Origin: Trichomonas vaginalis G3
Taxonomy: Eukaryota > Parabasalia > Trichomonadida > Trichomonadidae
Direction: 5' to 3'
DNA: 64,000 nt
Assembly (NCBI RefSeq): GCF_026262505.1
Contig: NC_067206.1
Coordinates: 31,635,896-31,699,895 of the forward strand
In this document: piece after piece, positions 11,201-20,939 of the stretch
Layout: the number at the start of each line of letters is the position of its first letter
Position numbering within the stretch: position 1 is the first letter of the stretch
Notes under the pieces: generated by a model
What the model was told of the DNA's origin: nothing
Database searches by the model: none
What the model saw: only the letters and a program-made list of their open reading frames with translations
Position numbers and translations under genes: made by a program

Positions 11201-11384
11201 TTTCTTCGAATAATGCTCGCTGCTTTTTAATCAATGTGCAAGTTTCGAATAATGAACTTAATTTTAAGAGCCAAGTCCGTAATAAAATGATCTCTTTCTT
11301 GTATACGACAACATTGGAGATCGTGTCATTAATCAACCTAATCTGATCTATTAAATCAGGAATAAAATGACAGGGTTCCATCAT
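8253..11384 (-). CDS. TKL-type protein kinase with armadillo-like C-terminal half
   Basis: 1043 residues. Residues 1-190 are helical with no domain I recognise. Residues about 198-460 are a complete kinase domain: glycine loop GTGATG (203-208), Lys in VAIK (225), HRDLKTLN (314-321, active-site Asp present), DFG (334-336), GLVGTYNYMAPEV and the APE segment, so it should be catalytically active. Sequence style (YMAPEV, DSFSFGMMLWEMLTGQVPF) fits the tyrosine-kinase-like group of Ser/Thr kinases. Residues about 500-1030 are repeated helical segments (e.g. IAESGSRIIAHISPF, MRILGVLSSAPKF, LAVGCLYNISEMSPF) typical of armadillo/HEAT folds, probably a binding platform. Such kinase-ARM proteins are an expanded trichomonad family. 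The start is the first of two adjacent ATGs. Base composition is less AT-rich than the flanks, as expected of a functional gene. Confidence 0.9.
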   Translation of the reverse strand: MMEPCHFIPDLIDQIRLINDTISNVVVYKKEIILLRTWLLKLSSLFETCTLIKKQRALFEETEALRSIETSLGLLANTIKMLTDGVWITIAFKWRAVQPTDDLLTITVTIKRACTELDINIETFEPTAADYTEDYHEIYHVLAPAQNSTPGIKDRLKSIVKFLEDHNLPKATVVQDSMIAEIFSHIKEYEVDRQEFQLKQQIGTGATGNVFKAIHLPTNKTVAIKQLNNLDLTDPEIESLRREIAILSSLRHPYLIEFVGATSTPPYWIITDFMDNGSLYSCLRNNRLNATELTKIAYESADGVAYLHSKNIIHRDLKTLNVLVSQDNEARVCDFGISRSADSQIMTGLVGTYNYMAPEVITRARYTLKADSFSFGMMLWEMLTGQVPFSYVSNSYQIGDLIVKGQRPEFPRNTPAQLKDLIQSCWAQNPDSRPTFEQIKSNFIRSRIAFPGADMNKLAAFYEQAQNTNYVDQTIKSTRHASLNNVNVDTRPKTPDDVIISLIETPENPTITDLIRTEVLSNKPEIVSSLQQKHFIEKVTPNLMKFKDIPIITAALIVVMDNEISVAEFINSGGVETIIAMLDDKNLKIAESGSRIIAHISPFISLTTAVELFNVTLDRKLYETSCIILDAKPEADFKDSLENHKYDLLSGLQMKFRGKLFNAYVSICGFSPELAKHINVDLVVSNSSVDFAENICRIDEFNQSIRQGDVIYLLKAFSEKKNSPDMRAAAAVVITVLPIKVIEILSARKSFIDDIFQLQNIETAGRLMFRLCQFSEAAKYILQNEDYLKKNINVPSILSLFIRIGAYFPSKVISDKYVIDRVLSLLKHKIPQLPEVCMRILGVLSSAPKFLLLCEEVSDMLFTLLQIGALSQLETTLAVGCLYNISEMSPFKKLAPQILSLAETNSDYAGLVFRIVSRCPLPRANIGISGRILDLVVHFIASDDKYGAIAACEILMKMAQNPDYTRAVEMSSVSSKLNMAMSKDCSIDLFVRLAEVSEKYKFNVTARALNNCDGMLTRVNVDYLLTRQLMEMRSGLRKRLIAE

Positions 11385-11925
11385 ATATTTATAAAAAAAA
11401 GTTTTTTTTTCGATGATTTTTTTCGATGATTTTTTTCTGACGGAATTTTATTTCATTTTAACATTCTATATATAAATATTCAACAAATCACAATTATTCT
11501 AAGTATTTTATTTAATATTGTTGCCGTTGTCTTCACAAATTGATGTCAAATTTGAATTACCCACGGAGAAGATAAAATAACTCCATTTTACTGTATATAA
11601 GTTCATTTATTACATTAAAACTAGGCAACTCACTATTTAGATGCTTTTCTCCAAGTTATTTAATGAATTGACAAATTGTAATGAGATTTGATCCTTTGAA
11701 TTTCATTTCTTTCTTTTACTGTATGAAAATTTGACTTAAATAGTTCGAACTTAACACTTCTCCTTAGAAAACCTCGTGCAATTTTCATTTTAAAAAAATG
11801 CCAAATCCAAATCTTCTAAATTCTGTAACCAGGCATATTATATTTTAAGACATGGTAATATATTTTCGTGAAGGTCAACAATAATATCAAAATTCAGTCA
11901 TTTTTCAATATTACATTCTATAGAA
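11385..11925. other. Divergent intergenic region
   Basis: Lies between the divergently transcribed kinase and coiled-coil genes, so both promoters should be here. A short direct repeat (TTTTTTTCGATGA twice at about 11402-11430) sits near the kinase start. A TCATTTTTC initiator-like motif lies about 27 bases before the ATG at 11926. Confidence 0.4.
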
Positions 11926-12537
11926 ATGATATTATCAACGGATATTATCCTCACGAAATACATATCTCGAATATCCGATCTAGAATCAGAAATATTTAAT
12001 CTTAAACTGCAAAATATTCAACTTCAGACTGAAATAAAAAAACAACAATCAATATTTAAAGAATTGCTATCAAATAACATACAGAATAAGACAATACAGT
12101 ATGACGAAAAGCCAATTGTAGAAGCTGATAATCAATCTAATGCATATAAAAAGGAAATAGAAAACTTAAGAGAAATTATCAAAGAAAAAGAACAACAAAA
12201 TTATACTTTAATGAAACAGATAGAGAGTTTACATACAGAATCCGATAAGTCGTTAGCATTAACTGCAAAATTACAATCAAAACTAACTGAATATGCTAAT
12301 CAGGTAAAACAGACTAATAGTCTAAGCATTAATAATAAAAATACTATCGATAAACCTGATTTACAAGAAAAATTAGATAATGAAATTAAATTACGCAAAA
12401 TCTTAGCCAAATACCTAGTTAAAATCATTAAACTCTTTGAATAACACATAAATGATATAAATTCTACATCATTAACCAAATTACAGCAACTTTCAAATAG
12501 AATTTCAGCAATTTCAGATAAATTTTTCTTAAAATAG
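11926..12537 (+). CDS. Small coiled-coil protein, possible in-frame stop near the end
   Basis: 172 residues from ATG 11926 to TAA at 12442-12444. Nearly all of it is heptad-patterned coiled coil (ISDLESEIFNLKLQNIQLQ; IENLREIIKEKEQQNYTLMK; LQEKLDNEIKLRKILAKYL), so it is likely a structural or scaffold protein; no named family is recognised. After the TAA the same frame continues for 30 codons (HINDINSTSLTKLQQLSNRI...) to TAG at 12537, still with heptad-like leucines. The annotated span includes that extension. It may be chance, since 30 open codons in AT-rich DNA is not rare, or the original C-terminus lost to a nonsense mutation. Confidence 0.6.
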
Positions 12538-12646
12538 TTGTTTTATTATTAATACTATCTTTTATTTGTTTTTATAAGATAAACTATGAAAACTTTAAGT
12601 ACATAATTATATCAGTTTTAATAAAATTAACAAATTAGTATAAAAA

Positions 12647-15600
12647 TTACAGCCAAATTTCATTTGTTTCTTCGACATTTGTGTTATTATCATCAGGATT
12701 TATTTGGCCAATGTCATCTTCCGATATATCGAATATCTCATTGTACTTGGCTGCTGGTGGTGGTGGTGGAGCGTCAAGAGCATCGAAGTTGTCGAAATCG
12801 ACGTCTTTTGACTTATATTCAGCAGCAGATTTCTTGCGCTTGAGGACAATAATAACAACAACGATAATAATGATAATGAGGGCAACAGCAATGATAACAA
12901 AGATGTACCAATTATCTTTGATGTTGAATGAACTTGATGATTGTGCATTATCATCATTTGGTTCAGATTGGTTAGTTGGCAATGGTGTTTGAATGTATTC
13001 GGATGGCGAAGGAGTAGATGGGATAATAGGTGTAGGAATGATAACTTCTTCTGATTCAGTACTTGATGAAGATGATGTTTCAGTACTTGAAGATGTTTCA
13101 GTACTTGAAGATGTCTCTGTACTTGATGAAGATGTTTCAGTACTTGATGAAGATGTCTCTGTACTTGATGAAGATGTCTCTGTACTTGATGAAGATGTTT
13201 CAATGGATGAAGATGTCTCAGTGGATGAAAATGATGTTTCAGTACTTGATGAAGATGATGTCTCAGTGGATGAAGATGATGTCTCAGTGGATGAAGATGA
13301 TGTCTCAGTGGATGAAGATGTTTCAATGGATGAAGATGATGTCTCAGTGGATGAAGATGATGTCTCAGTGGATGAAGATGATGTTTCAGTGGATGAAGAT
13401 GTTTCAGTGGATGAAGATGATGTTTCAGTGGATGAAGATGTTTCAGTGGATGAAGATGATGTCTCAGTGGATGAAGATGTTTCAGTGGATGAAGATGATG
13501 TTTCAGTACTTGATGAAGATGATGTCTCAGTGGATGAAGATGTTTCAGTGGATGAAGATGATGTTTCAGTACTTGATGAAGATGATGTCTCAGTGGATGA
13601 AGATGTTTCAGTGGATGAAGATGATGTTTCAGTACTTGATGAAGATGTTTCAGTGGATGAAGATGTTTCAGTGGATGAAGATGTTTCAGTGGATGAAGAT
13701 ATTTCAATGGATGAAGATGTCTCAGTGGATGAAGATGATGTTTCAGTGGATGAAGATGTTTCAGTGGATGAAGATGATGTTTCAGTACTTGATGAAGATG
13801 ATGTCTCAGTGGATGAAGATGTTTCAGTGGATGAAGATGATGTCTCAGTGGATGAAGATGTTTCAGTGGATGAAGATGTTTCAGTGGATGAAGATGATGT
13901 CTCAGTGGATGAAGATGTTTCAGTGGATGAAGATGATGTCTCAGTGGATGAAGATGTTTCAGTGGATGAAGATGTTTCAGTGGAGGATGAAGATGTTTCA
14001 GTGGATGAAGATGTTTCAATGGATGAAGATGTTTCAGTGGATGAAGATGTCTCAGTGGATGAAGATGTTTCAGTGGAGGATGAAGATGTTTCAGTGGATG
14101 AAGATGTTTCAATGGATGAAGATGTTTCAGTGGATGAAGATAATGTCTCAGTGGATGAAGATGTTTCAGTGGATGAAGATGATGTTTCAGTACTTGATGA
14201 AGATATTTCAGTGGATGAAGATGTTTCAATGGATGAAGATGTTTCAATGGATGAAGATGTTTCAATGGATGAAGATATTTCAATGGATGAAGATGTTTCA
14301 ATGGATGAAGATGTTTCAGTGGATGAAGATGTTTCAGTGGATGAAGATGATGTTTCAGTGGATGAAGATGTTTCAGTGGAGGATGATATTTCAATGGATG
14401 AAGATGTCTCAGTGGATGAAGATGATGTTTCAGTGGATGAAGATGATGTTTCAGTACTTGATGAAGATGATGTCTCAGTGGATGAAGATGTTTCAGTGGA
14501 TGAAGATGATGTCTCAGTGGATGAAGATGTTTCAGTGGATGAAGATGTTTCAGTGGATGAAGATGATGTCTCAGTGGATGAAGATGTTTCAGTGGATGAA
14601 GATGATGTCTCAGTGGATGAAGATGTTTCAGTGGATGAAGATGTTTCAGTGGATGAAGATGTTTCAGTGGAGGATGAAGATGTTTCAGTGGATGAGGATG
14701 TCTCTGTACTTGAAGATGTCTCTGTACTTGATGAAGATGTCTCAGTACTTGAAGATGTCTCAGTGGAGGATGTAGATGTTTCAGTGGAGGATGTAGATGT
14801 TTCAGTGGAGGATGAAGATGTTTCAGTGGATGAAGATGTCTCAGTACTTGAAGATGTCTCAGTACTTGAAGATGTCTCAGTACTTGAAGATGTCTCAGTG
14901 GAGGATGAAGATGTTTCAGTGGAGGATGAGGATGTTTCAGTGGATGAAGACGTCTCTGTACTTGAAGATGTCTCAGTGGAGGATGAAGACGTCTCTGTAC
15001 TTGAAGATGTCTCTGTACTTGATGAGGATGTTTCAGTGGATGAAGACGTCTCTGTACTTGAAGATGTCTCAGTGGAGGATGAAGACGTCTCTGTACTTGA
15101 TGAGGATGTTTCAGTGGAGGATGAAGACGTCTCTGTACTTGAAGATGTCTCTGTACTTGAAGATGTCTCTGTACTTGATGAGGATGTTTCAGTAGATGAA
15201 GATGTCTCTGTACTTGAAGATGTTTCAGTGGATGAAGATGATAAGGATTCAGTACTTGAAGATGAAGATGTCTCAGTACTTGAAGATGTCTCTGTACTTG
15301 AAGATGTCTCAGTGGAGGATGAAGATGTTTCAGTGGAGGATGAGGATGTTTCAGTGGAGGATGAGGATGTTTCAGTGGATGAAGACGTCTCTGTACTTGA
15401 AGATGTCTCAGTGGAGGATGAAGACGTCTCTGTACTTGAAGATGTCTCTGTACTTGATGAAGATGTTTCAGTGGATGAAGACGTCTCTGTACTTGATGAG
15501 GATGTTTCAGTGGAGGATGAAGATGTCTCTGTACTTGAAGATGTCTCTGTACTTGAAGATGTTTCAGTGGATGAAGATGATGAGGATTCAGTACTTGAAG

Positions 15601-16084
15601 ATGAAGATGTCTCTGTACTTGAAGATGTCTCTGTACTTGATGAAGATGATTCGGTGGATGATGTTGAGTCTGAGCTTGAGGAAGATTCAGTGGATGAAGA
15701 TGATTCAGTAGATGAAGTTGAATCAGAGCTTGAAGAAGTTTCAGTGGATGAGGATGATTCAGTGGATGAAGTTGACTCTGTACTTGATGATGATTCAGTG
15801 GATGAAGTTGACTCTGTACTTGGGGAAGATACAGTAGATGAAGAAGTTTCAGTACTTGAGGATGATTCAGTACTTGAAGATGAATCTGAGCTTGAAGTTG
15901 AGTCGGATGAGGTGGAACTTGAAGTTGATGGCTTCTCTTCGTTTTGCTCTAAAATTTCGTAAACATAATCATTTTCATTGGAAAAAGCAGAATTATTCAC
16001 ACCATTATTTATCTCCTGAATCTTTTCAGTAGCAGGCTGCTTGAATCTAAAACTAAAAAGAAAAGAAAGGAGAATAACTATCAT
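12647..16084 (-). CDS. Ser/Thr/Glu-repeat (mucin-like) type I surface protein
   Basis: 1145 residues. An N-terminal hydrophobic segment (IVILLSFLFSF) looks like a signal peptide. Residues about 55-1000 are almost purely repeats of SSSTET, SSSSTET and SSSSSTET, a stalk with hundreds of potential O-glycosylation sites. A Pro-containing linker (IIPTPIIPSTPSPSEY) follows, then one membrane segment at about 1059-1081, a KRKK stop-transfer and a 60-residue acidic tail with five prolines and an INPDD motif. The layout fits a heavily O-glycosylated plasma-membrane protein facing the environment or host mucosa; this role is inferred. The repeat makes at least two plus-strand frames and another minus frame open for hundreds of codons; those are shadows, since only this frame has a signal peptide, membrane segment and tail. 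Repeat length is likely to vary among strains. Confidence 0.85.
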   Translation of the reverse strand: MIVILLSFLFSFRFKQPATEKIQEINNGVNNSAFSNENDYVYEILEQNEEKPSTSSSTSSDSTSSSDSSSSTESSSSTETSSSTVSSPSTESTSSTESSSSTESTSSTESSSSTETSSSSDSTSSTESSSSTESSSSSDSTSSTESSSSSTETSSSTETSSSSSTESSSSSSTETSSSTETSSSTETSSSSTETSSSSTETSSSTETSSSSTETSSSTETSSSSTETSSSTETSSSTETSSSSTETSSSSTETSSSSTETSSSTETSSSTETSSSSSTESLSSSSTETSSSTETSSSTETSSSSTETSSSTETSSSTETSSSSTETSSSSTETSSSSTETSSSTETSSSTETSSSSTETSSSTETSSSSTETSSSTETSSSTETSSSSTETSSSSTETSSSTETSSSTETSSSTETSSSTETSSSSTETSTSSTETSTSSTETSSSTETSSSSTETSSSTETSSSTETSSSSTETSSSTETSSSTETSSSTETSSSSTETSSSTETSSSSTETSSSTETSSSTETSSSSTETSSSTETSSSSSTETSSSSTETSSSSTETSSSIEISSSTETSSSTETSSSSTETSSSTETSSSIETSSSIEISSSIETSSSIETSSSIETSSSTEISSSSTETSSSSTETSSSTETLSSSTETSSSIETSSSTETSSSSTETSSSTETSSSTETSSSIETSSSTETSSSSTETSSSTETSSSTETSSSSTETSSSTETSSSSTETSSSTETSSSTETSSSSTETSSSTETSSSSSTETSSSSTETSSSTETSSSSTETSSSIEISSSTETSSSTETSSSTETSSSSTETSSSSTETSSSTETSSSSSTETSSSSTETSSSTETSSSSSTETSSSSTETSSSTETSSSSTETSSSTETSSSSTETSSSTETSSSSTETSSSSTETSSSSIETSSSTETSSSSTETSSSSTETSSSSSTETSFSSTETSSSIETSSSSTETSSSSTETSSSSTETSSSSTETSSSTETSSSTETSSSSSTESEEVIIPTPIIPSTPSPSEYIQTPLPTNQSEPNDDNAQSSSSFNIKDNWYIFVIIAVALIIIIIVVVIIVLKRKKSAAEYKSKDVDFDNFDALDAPPPPPAAKYNEIFDISEDDIGQINPDDNNTNVEETNEIWL
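13053..15720 (-). repeat. Coding minisatellite of 18/21/24-bp units
   Basis: About 2.7 kb of tandem units that read, on the coding strand, TCATCCACTGAAACA with extra TCT/TCA serine codons, giving units of 15, 18, 21 or 24 bases. Units on the N-terminal side use AGTACAGAG more; those in the middle use TCCACTGAA more, showing separate amplification waves. Length changes are always in threes, so the frame survives. Confidence 0.9.
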
Positions 16085-16991
16085 GAAAAAAGTAAACTTG
16101 CGAAAAATGTAAATTATTGAATTTTTAATTGTGAGAATCGTTATGATTTTATTATAATTTTAATGTACGAATTGAGTGGCTGATGAATTACTTTTGACTT
16201 ATTTGTAAAAAATTTGAATTATTCTCAAAATTGATTTTTTATAATTAGTGAGACAACTATCAGATACATATGTAATTATTTATTTTAAATAAAATTTGAT
16301 CAGATATGTCTTTTTATGACTTTGGGTAAAATTTGATAGTTGAAGATTCATAGACATATATCTTGATTAACTTTAATTATCTTTTGAAAGCTATTCAATA
16401 AAGTTTTTCAACGTAAAAACAATTTATCTAATATTCTTATTTCATGCAATATAAAGGAGAGACTATAGTCTGATATGTGGTTGATATTGCAGGTTTTTCT
16501 TGGATCTGAAATAAAAATTTTGCATCAAAATTTCTCCAATATGATTTTATATTCGAATATCAAATTTAACTTTTCAAAGTTTGAGATGATTCAATTGTAA
16601 CTCGAAAATTTTCCATCAATTCAATGTAGAATATTTTACATTTGCTATCGTTTTTACAAGGTTCGGACATCTGACTCAAGTTATGGAAAATATAAAATTT
16701 TTATATTATCAAGGTCTTTGAAGACCATTGTTTTTTTCCGAAATTCAAAAACTGACCCGAGCAAGTCATGAAATTAAAGAACAGACTATAACACTTGAAA
16801 TATTCGATTTCAATAATTAAATTTTTTGTTACATCCAGAATCTTTAGAACCGTCATCGAAGTGAAATTCAATTTCAAATTTCATTTTGAAAAATAACAAT
16901 TTTTATAGTAAACACGTTTGAATGATTTATTATTCTATGTTCAAATTTCTAATTGGCAAAACAGTAGTTTTATTTAATAAAATCGATTTTT
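16085..16991. other. Gene-free AT-rich stretch
   Basis: Upstream flank of the Ser/Thr-repeat gene and downstream flank of the C2-like gene. I see no coding sense, RNA gene or repeat. Confidence 0.5.
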
Positions 16992-17390
16992 TTAGAAATT
17001 TTCTGTCCTTTGAGCATGAACAATAACACTTGGGCCATTTTTGCCAAGCTGAACTTCACGAGTGCATGGTGAATTGGCATCAAAGTTATCTAGAGGAATT
17101 TCAGTCCTTCCAATTTCTTGATCTTCTGCCCAAAATGATCTACGATTATAGAGGGCAATTACAATGGATGAATTATGGGGATTTGTATAGTTGAAGTTAT
17201 ATTCGGCCTTGTTGAGTCTTTCACCTGCCTTAAATTCCTGAACATTCTTCTTAAAATTTTTGTGTGAACCAACACAAAGGGTAAAAGTTCCTTCTCTGGC
17301 ACAGCCTTTTGGATTTACAGATGATACTGATACCTTAAAGTTATTGTTACTTGATCCTAAGAGTGTTTCGTACTGAGATCTATGGAGCAT
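16992..17390 (-). CDS. Small C2-like domain protein
   Basis: 132 residues with alternating beta-strand patterns (FKVSVSSVN, GTFTLCVGSHKNFKKNV, SIVIALYNRRSFWAEDQEIGRTEIPLDNF, VIVHAQ). The segment IVIALYN..., then DQEIGRTEIPL, resembles the later strands of a C2 domain, in which a D.-IG...I.L motif ends the fold. Calcium-binding aspartates are not all evident, so membrane or protein binding without calcium is equally likely. There is no signal peptide or membrane segment, so it should be cytosolic. An initiator-like TCATTTT lies just upstream, which fixes the start. Confidence 0.55.
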   Translation of the reverse strand: MLHRSQYETLLGSSNNNFKVSVSSVNPKGCAREGTFTLCVGSHKNFKKNVQEFKAGERLNKAEYNFNYTNPHNSSIVIALYNRRSFWAEDQEIGRTEIPLDNFDANSPCTREVQLGKNGPSVIVHAQRTENF

Positions 17391-17395
17391 GTTAA

Positions 17396-17402
17396 AAAAT
17401 GA
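17396..17402 (-). promoter_or_regulatory. Initiator-like element (TCATTTT)
   Basis: TCATTTTTTAACATG reads directly into the start codon at 17390; it matches TCA(+1)Py(A/T) and would give a leader of about 10 bases. Confidence 0.5.
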
Positions 17403-17744
17403 AGTTATTTTTTATTCATAAAATTTTTTATTCAAATTTCAATACTAATTAGAAATCCGATCATTTAGTATTTCCTACTTATTTTAATAGAATATCTGTA
17501 GATAAATTTAATGCAGATAATTCTTTCTTTTGAATATCCATAGAAATGTTAGCATCAGAAATAGATGTGTCAAAAATTATTTCACTTTAAGTATTTAATA
17601 GTAACAATTCTTGATTCATTTCAATAAATCTCATTAGAATTAATTTGATTGAATCGCGCTCTCAATTATTTGATAGAAAATCGAACAATTGAATATTATT
17701 TTTGCTATTATTTGATACATCCGAAAGCTTATTATTTATTTTAA

Positions 17745-18799
17745 TAAGGGTTTCGTTTTGCTAAAATTGTCACTTTTATAGCATATTTGTTTTTGGATGT
17801 TTTGCGAAACTAAAAAAAAACTATGATATACAATGTGTGTGTAAAGAAAATACTTTATTTACTAGTTAAAAAATCATTTGATATTGATCAAGTTATTTTT
17901 TCTGGATAAGATATTATATGGATAATTAGATAGAAAATACAATTATATAATCTTGTACCTGGTTTAATTAAGCTAATTGTCATCAGAAACTTGTAATTTT
18001 TATGAATTTCAGATTTTCTTTTCATTACTGCTTTTCTTAATAGGTCAAGTTCTTATTTACGTTATAAAGTATGATATTTACAAATATCAAGTTATCGTGT
18101 TTTTTGAGAAATTATGAGAAACAAACAAAAATGAAAAAGATAGGAATAGCAATGAATAGTGATGTGGGTATAGAAAATGTAAGAGATATGAATGCAAAGC
18201 AATCAGTATTTAGGATATTGACCATAGATTTCGAAAAAAAAATGCTGCATATTGAGCGAAAACTATGATTATATTATAAGGCTGTCATTTAAAGCATAAT
18301 GAAACTATTCCCTTTTCATTTTAATCGAATAAGATAGTAAAGATTTTTGAATTAGCTAGAAACTGATGAGATGTTTTCACAAATCAGATTTTTAATCTCT
18401 ATAATGCATAATTCACTCAATATCTCAATTTTGATATTGCGAGATATTTTTGCTATCGGTTTCGCAATTTTGACACAATAGCAAGAGGGTTCTATAAGCA
18501 TTATTATCAACGTAGAATCTGAATATCATATCAGAAAATGTCGCAAATCTGACATTTACCCGACCAAATAGCAAAAATAATTGAATACTTTTCGCAAAAA
18601 CTTTAAAAATCGATAAAAATATGAAATATAGATATTAAAGAGACTTTTTATATAATATTCATAAAGATTTTCCAAAAATATGATACCGCAAAATTAAAAA
18701 AGTGACGTCTTGAGTGGAGTCAAAGGTCGAAATTGCTAGCTAAATGTTTTTTTAGCGAAATTGCGTATTGTACGTTTTTTTCGCAAAACGAAACCCTTA
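17745..18799. mobile_element. Element A, copy 1: 1055-bp non-autonomous DNA transposon
   Basis: Perfect 17-bp terminal inverted repeats TAAGGGTTTCGTTTTGC / GCAAAACGAAACCCTTA, flanked by a 7-bp target duplication ATTTTAA (17738-17744 and 18800-18806). The interior has no substantial reading frame; a 65-codon open stretch at 18071 is not kept in copy 2. Motifs like TTTCGC/GCGAAA recur near both ends (for example around 17802, 18468, 18539, 18590, 18757 and 18780) and may be transposase-binding sites. Copies 2 (23966-25018) and 3 (46602-54067, interrupted) are nearly identical, implying recent mobility driven by a transposase encoded elsewhere. Superfamily unknown; a 7-bp duplication does not fit the commonest families. 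Confidence 0.9.
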
Positions 18800-19618
18800 A
18801 TTTTAAGTTATTAATAGTGATCGCCACGATGAAATTGAAAAATAAATAAACATATCGTATAATTTTGAGAAGTCTTCACCAAAATTGCGGTATTAATTTT
18901 GATTGCAATTCAACATCCAAATATAAATCCTTTGTCTTGCTTAAATTATAGGAAACCGGAAATTCGGTATAAAATTTTCGAACAATTAGGATCACTTTTC
19001 AAACATAAACAAAAATTTCGTTAGATTCCTCTATCGTTCCTTTGAGAGTGAGATATTCAAGCATCCAATACTATATATTGAATTACGATCACATAACAAT
19101 ATAGCCACCAATTATCTCATCTCAATCTCGAACAATTGGATGTTGAATCAAAAACATCGAAATGAGAAATGACTTGGACAAAATATTATATACATGCTTA
19201 ATAAAACTCTGAAATATTTTACTTGATTCCAGTAATACTTCATAATAATTGAGATTGTGATCATGCTCACTAAAAAAAACTAGATATTGAATTATTTTAT
19301 ACTAATGAACCTAAATAATTGCAAATTTTTAATTAATCAATCATGATGATCTGCATTATATCATATCACATCGAAATATGAAGTATTAAAATATGGCCCA
19401 TACTGACGGTAACCAATATAAAATAACGTACTTTCATAGAGTGGTAAAATGACAATGTATTTATTGACAGAAGACAAAATGTAAAAAAACAATTGTGGTT
19501 TTATTATAGAATGAAATTGAATATTCATATGAGATAATTGTATACTGGTTGTTATGACTAATTTTATACATATTCTGATTGAAAATACATAATTTTCCTT
19601 TTTGACATTTTTTTTTGA

Positions 19619-20939
19619 ATGGGAATTTTGGATCTCAGAATCTGGGTTAATGCCAAGATTGGTGTTACTCAAGTCCTTTTCATATTCTTATTAGGCCTTA
19701 TGCCATCTGCACGTTGGATTCTTCCGAACATTAAATCAAGAAATGCCGCGTTATGGTTTCATTATGTGCTATTTCTTATTTGGAATTCGTATTCTCTTTG
19801 CTATATGCACTGCATTAATTGCATATCCAGTTCTCCAATTTGATCCAAAATACGTGACTATTCTTGCATGGATCATGAATTCAATTACACACATATACCA
19901 TCTTATCAACGTATCAGCAGGATGGTCCATGGAAATTACTGGCACATGTATTGTTATCTTTGAGAAAATTGTTTCAACACCTTTCAATCTCTATGATGGC
20001 AGACGTCTCAAGAACAAAGAAGACATCAAGAGACCACACCTCATCAAATTCGCTCTTACAGAAAAGCCTTCTCTCTTTGAATGGCTCTCATATTGTTTGA
20101 CTCCTTTCGGAGGATCAACAGGACCATTCTTTGAATTCAAATACTTCGATTTGATGGTTACAGATCACGAACGCGCTCATATTAAAAGCGATTCTGAAAG
20201 CAGAAAACTTGCTTTATTCAAATATTTCGGTTCTTTTGGCTGGGCTGTAGCCACAGTCATCGGATTCAAATACTGCAAGCTTTCCACATACTATGATCCA
20301 AATTACTTGAACAAACCATTAATTGTCAGATTGGCCTTAATGATTTTGATTACTTCCTTCCAAGCCATTAAGTATTTCTCAGCCTGGTGGCTTGTTGAAG
20401 CTTCTCTTTACGAATTTGGCTTCTTAGAGTCAGATTTAGTAGATTCCAAAGAATCTCCTTCATTTACTAACGAATCCTTCCTTTATGTCATCAAGAGCGA
20501 AACATGTGGTCAATGGATGCAAAGATGGAACCATTCTACCCATATTTTCGGGAAGAATTACTTATTCTTCAGATTATTAGACGCAAAATACAGTTATACA
20601 TTAGCATTCTCAGCAGTATTTGTCTGCAGTGCATTGTGGCATGGATTTAGACCAGTTTACTACATGATTCTCCCTGAATTACTCATCGCAATTTCAGCAG
20701 ACAAAAGATTGAACAAAATTTTACCAAACAGTGACAATTTTTTAGTTGTTTTTTTGAAAAGATGCTGGGTTGTATTCACCATGTTATCAGCAACAGCTAC
20801 ATGGTGGAGCTCTACAGCACAGGCATTCTTCTATGTGAGAAAAACAGTTAATTTCGCTCCACAAATTTTCGAATTAATTGTTCTCATAATTTTATATTTG
20901 ATACCAGTCAAAACTGAAAAGAAAGAAAAGAAGGAATAA
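19619..20939 (+). CDS. MBOAT-family lysophospholipid acyltransferase-like, with one frameshift
   Basis: Multi-pass membrane O-acyltransferase. The N-terminal frame starts at ATG 19619 (MGILDLRIWVNAKIGVTQVL) and is good until about 19790. The remainder (from about 19755 on) is one base out of phase and runs to the TAA at 20939. The main frame holds the family's two conserved sites: QRWNHSTHIFGKNYLFFR (the WN motif, about base 20527) and SALWHGFRPVYY with the catalytic His at 20640-20642. It also has many hydrophobic helices and a lysine-rich C-terminal tail (KKEKKE) compatible with ER retention. The arrangement is closest to LPCAT3/MBOAT1-type enzymes that re-acylate lysophospholipids. The ATG at 19743 in the second frame would drop the first membrane helix, so a single-base indel at 19755-19790 is the better explanation; no trichomonad-type intron signal is visible there. 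Confidence 0.8.

Noticed and set aside
12993-15962. Very long plus-strand frames (989, 570 and other codons) across the Ser/Thr repeat
   Set aside because: They are antisense or out-of-frame readings of a stop-free tandem repeat; none has a signal peptide, membrane segment or initiator.
18071-18268. 65-codon frame inside element A copy 1
   Set aside because: The nearly identical copies 2 and 3 do not keep the frame, so it is not the element's gene.
19740-19800. Short intron reconciling the MBOAT frames
   Set aside because: No trichomonad-type 5' GTATGT or 3' ACTAACACACAG signal is visible; a one-base shift is simpler.
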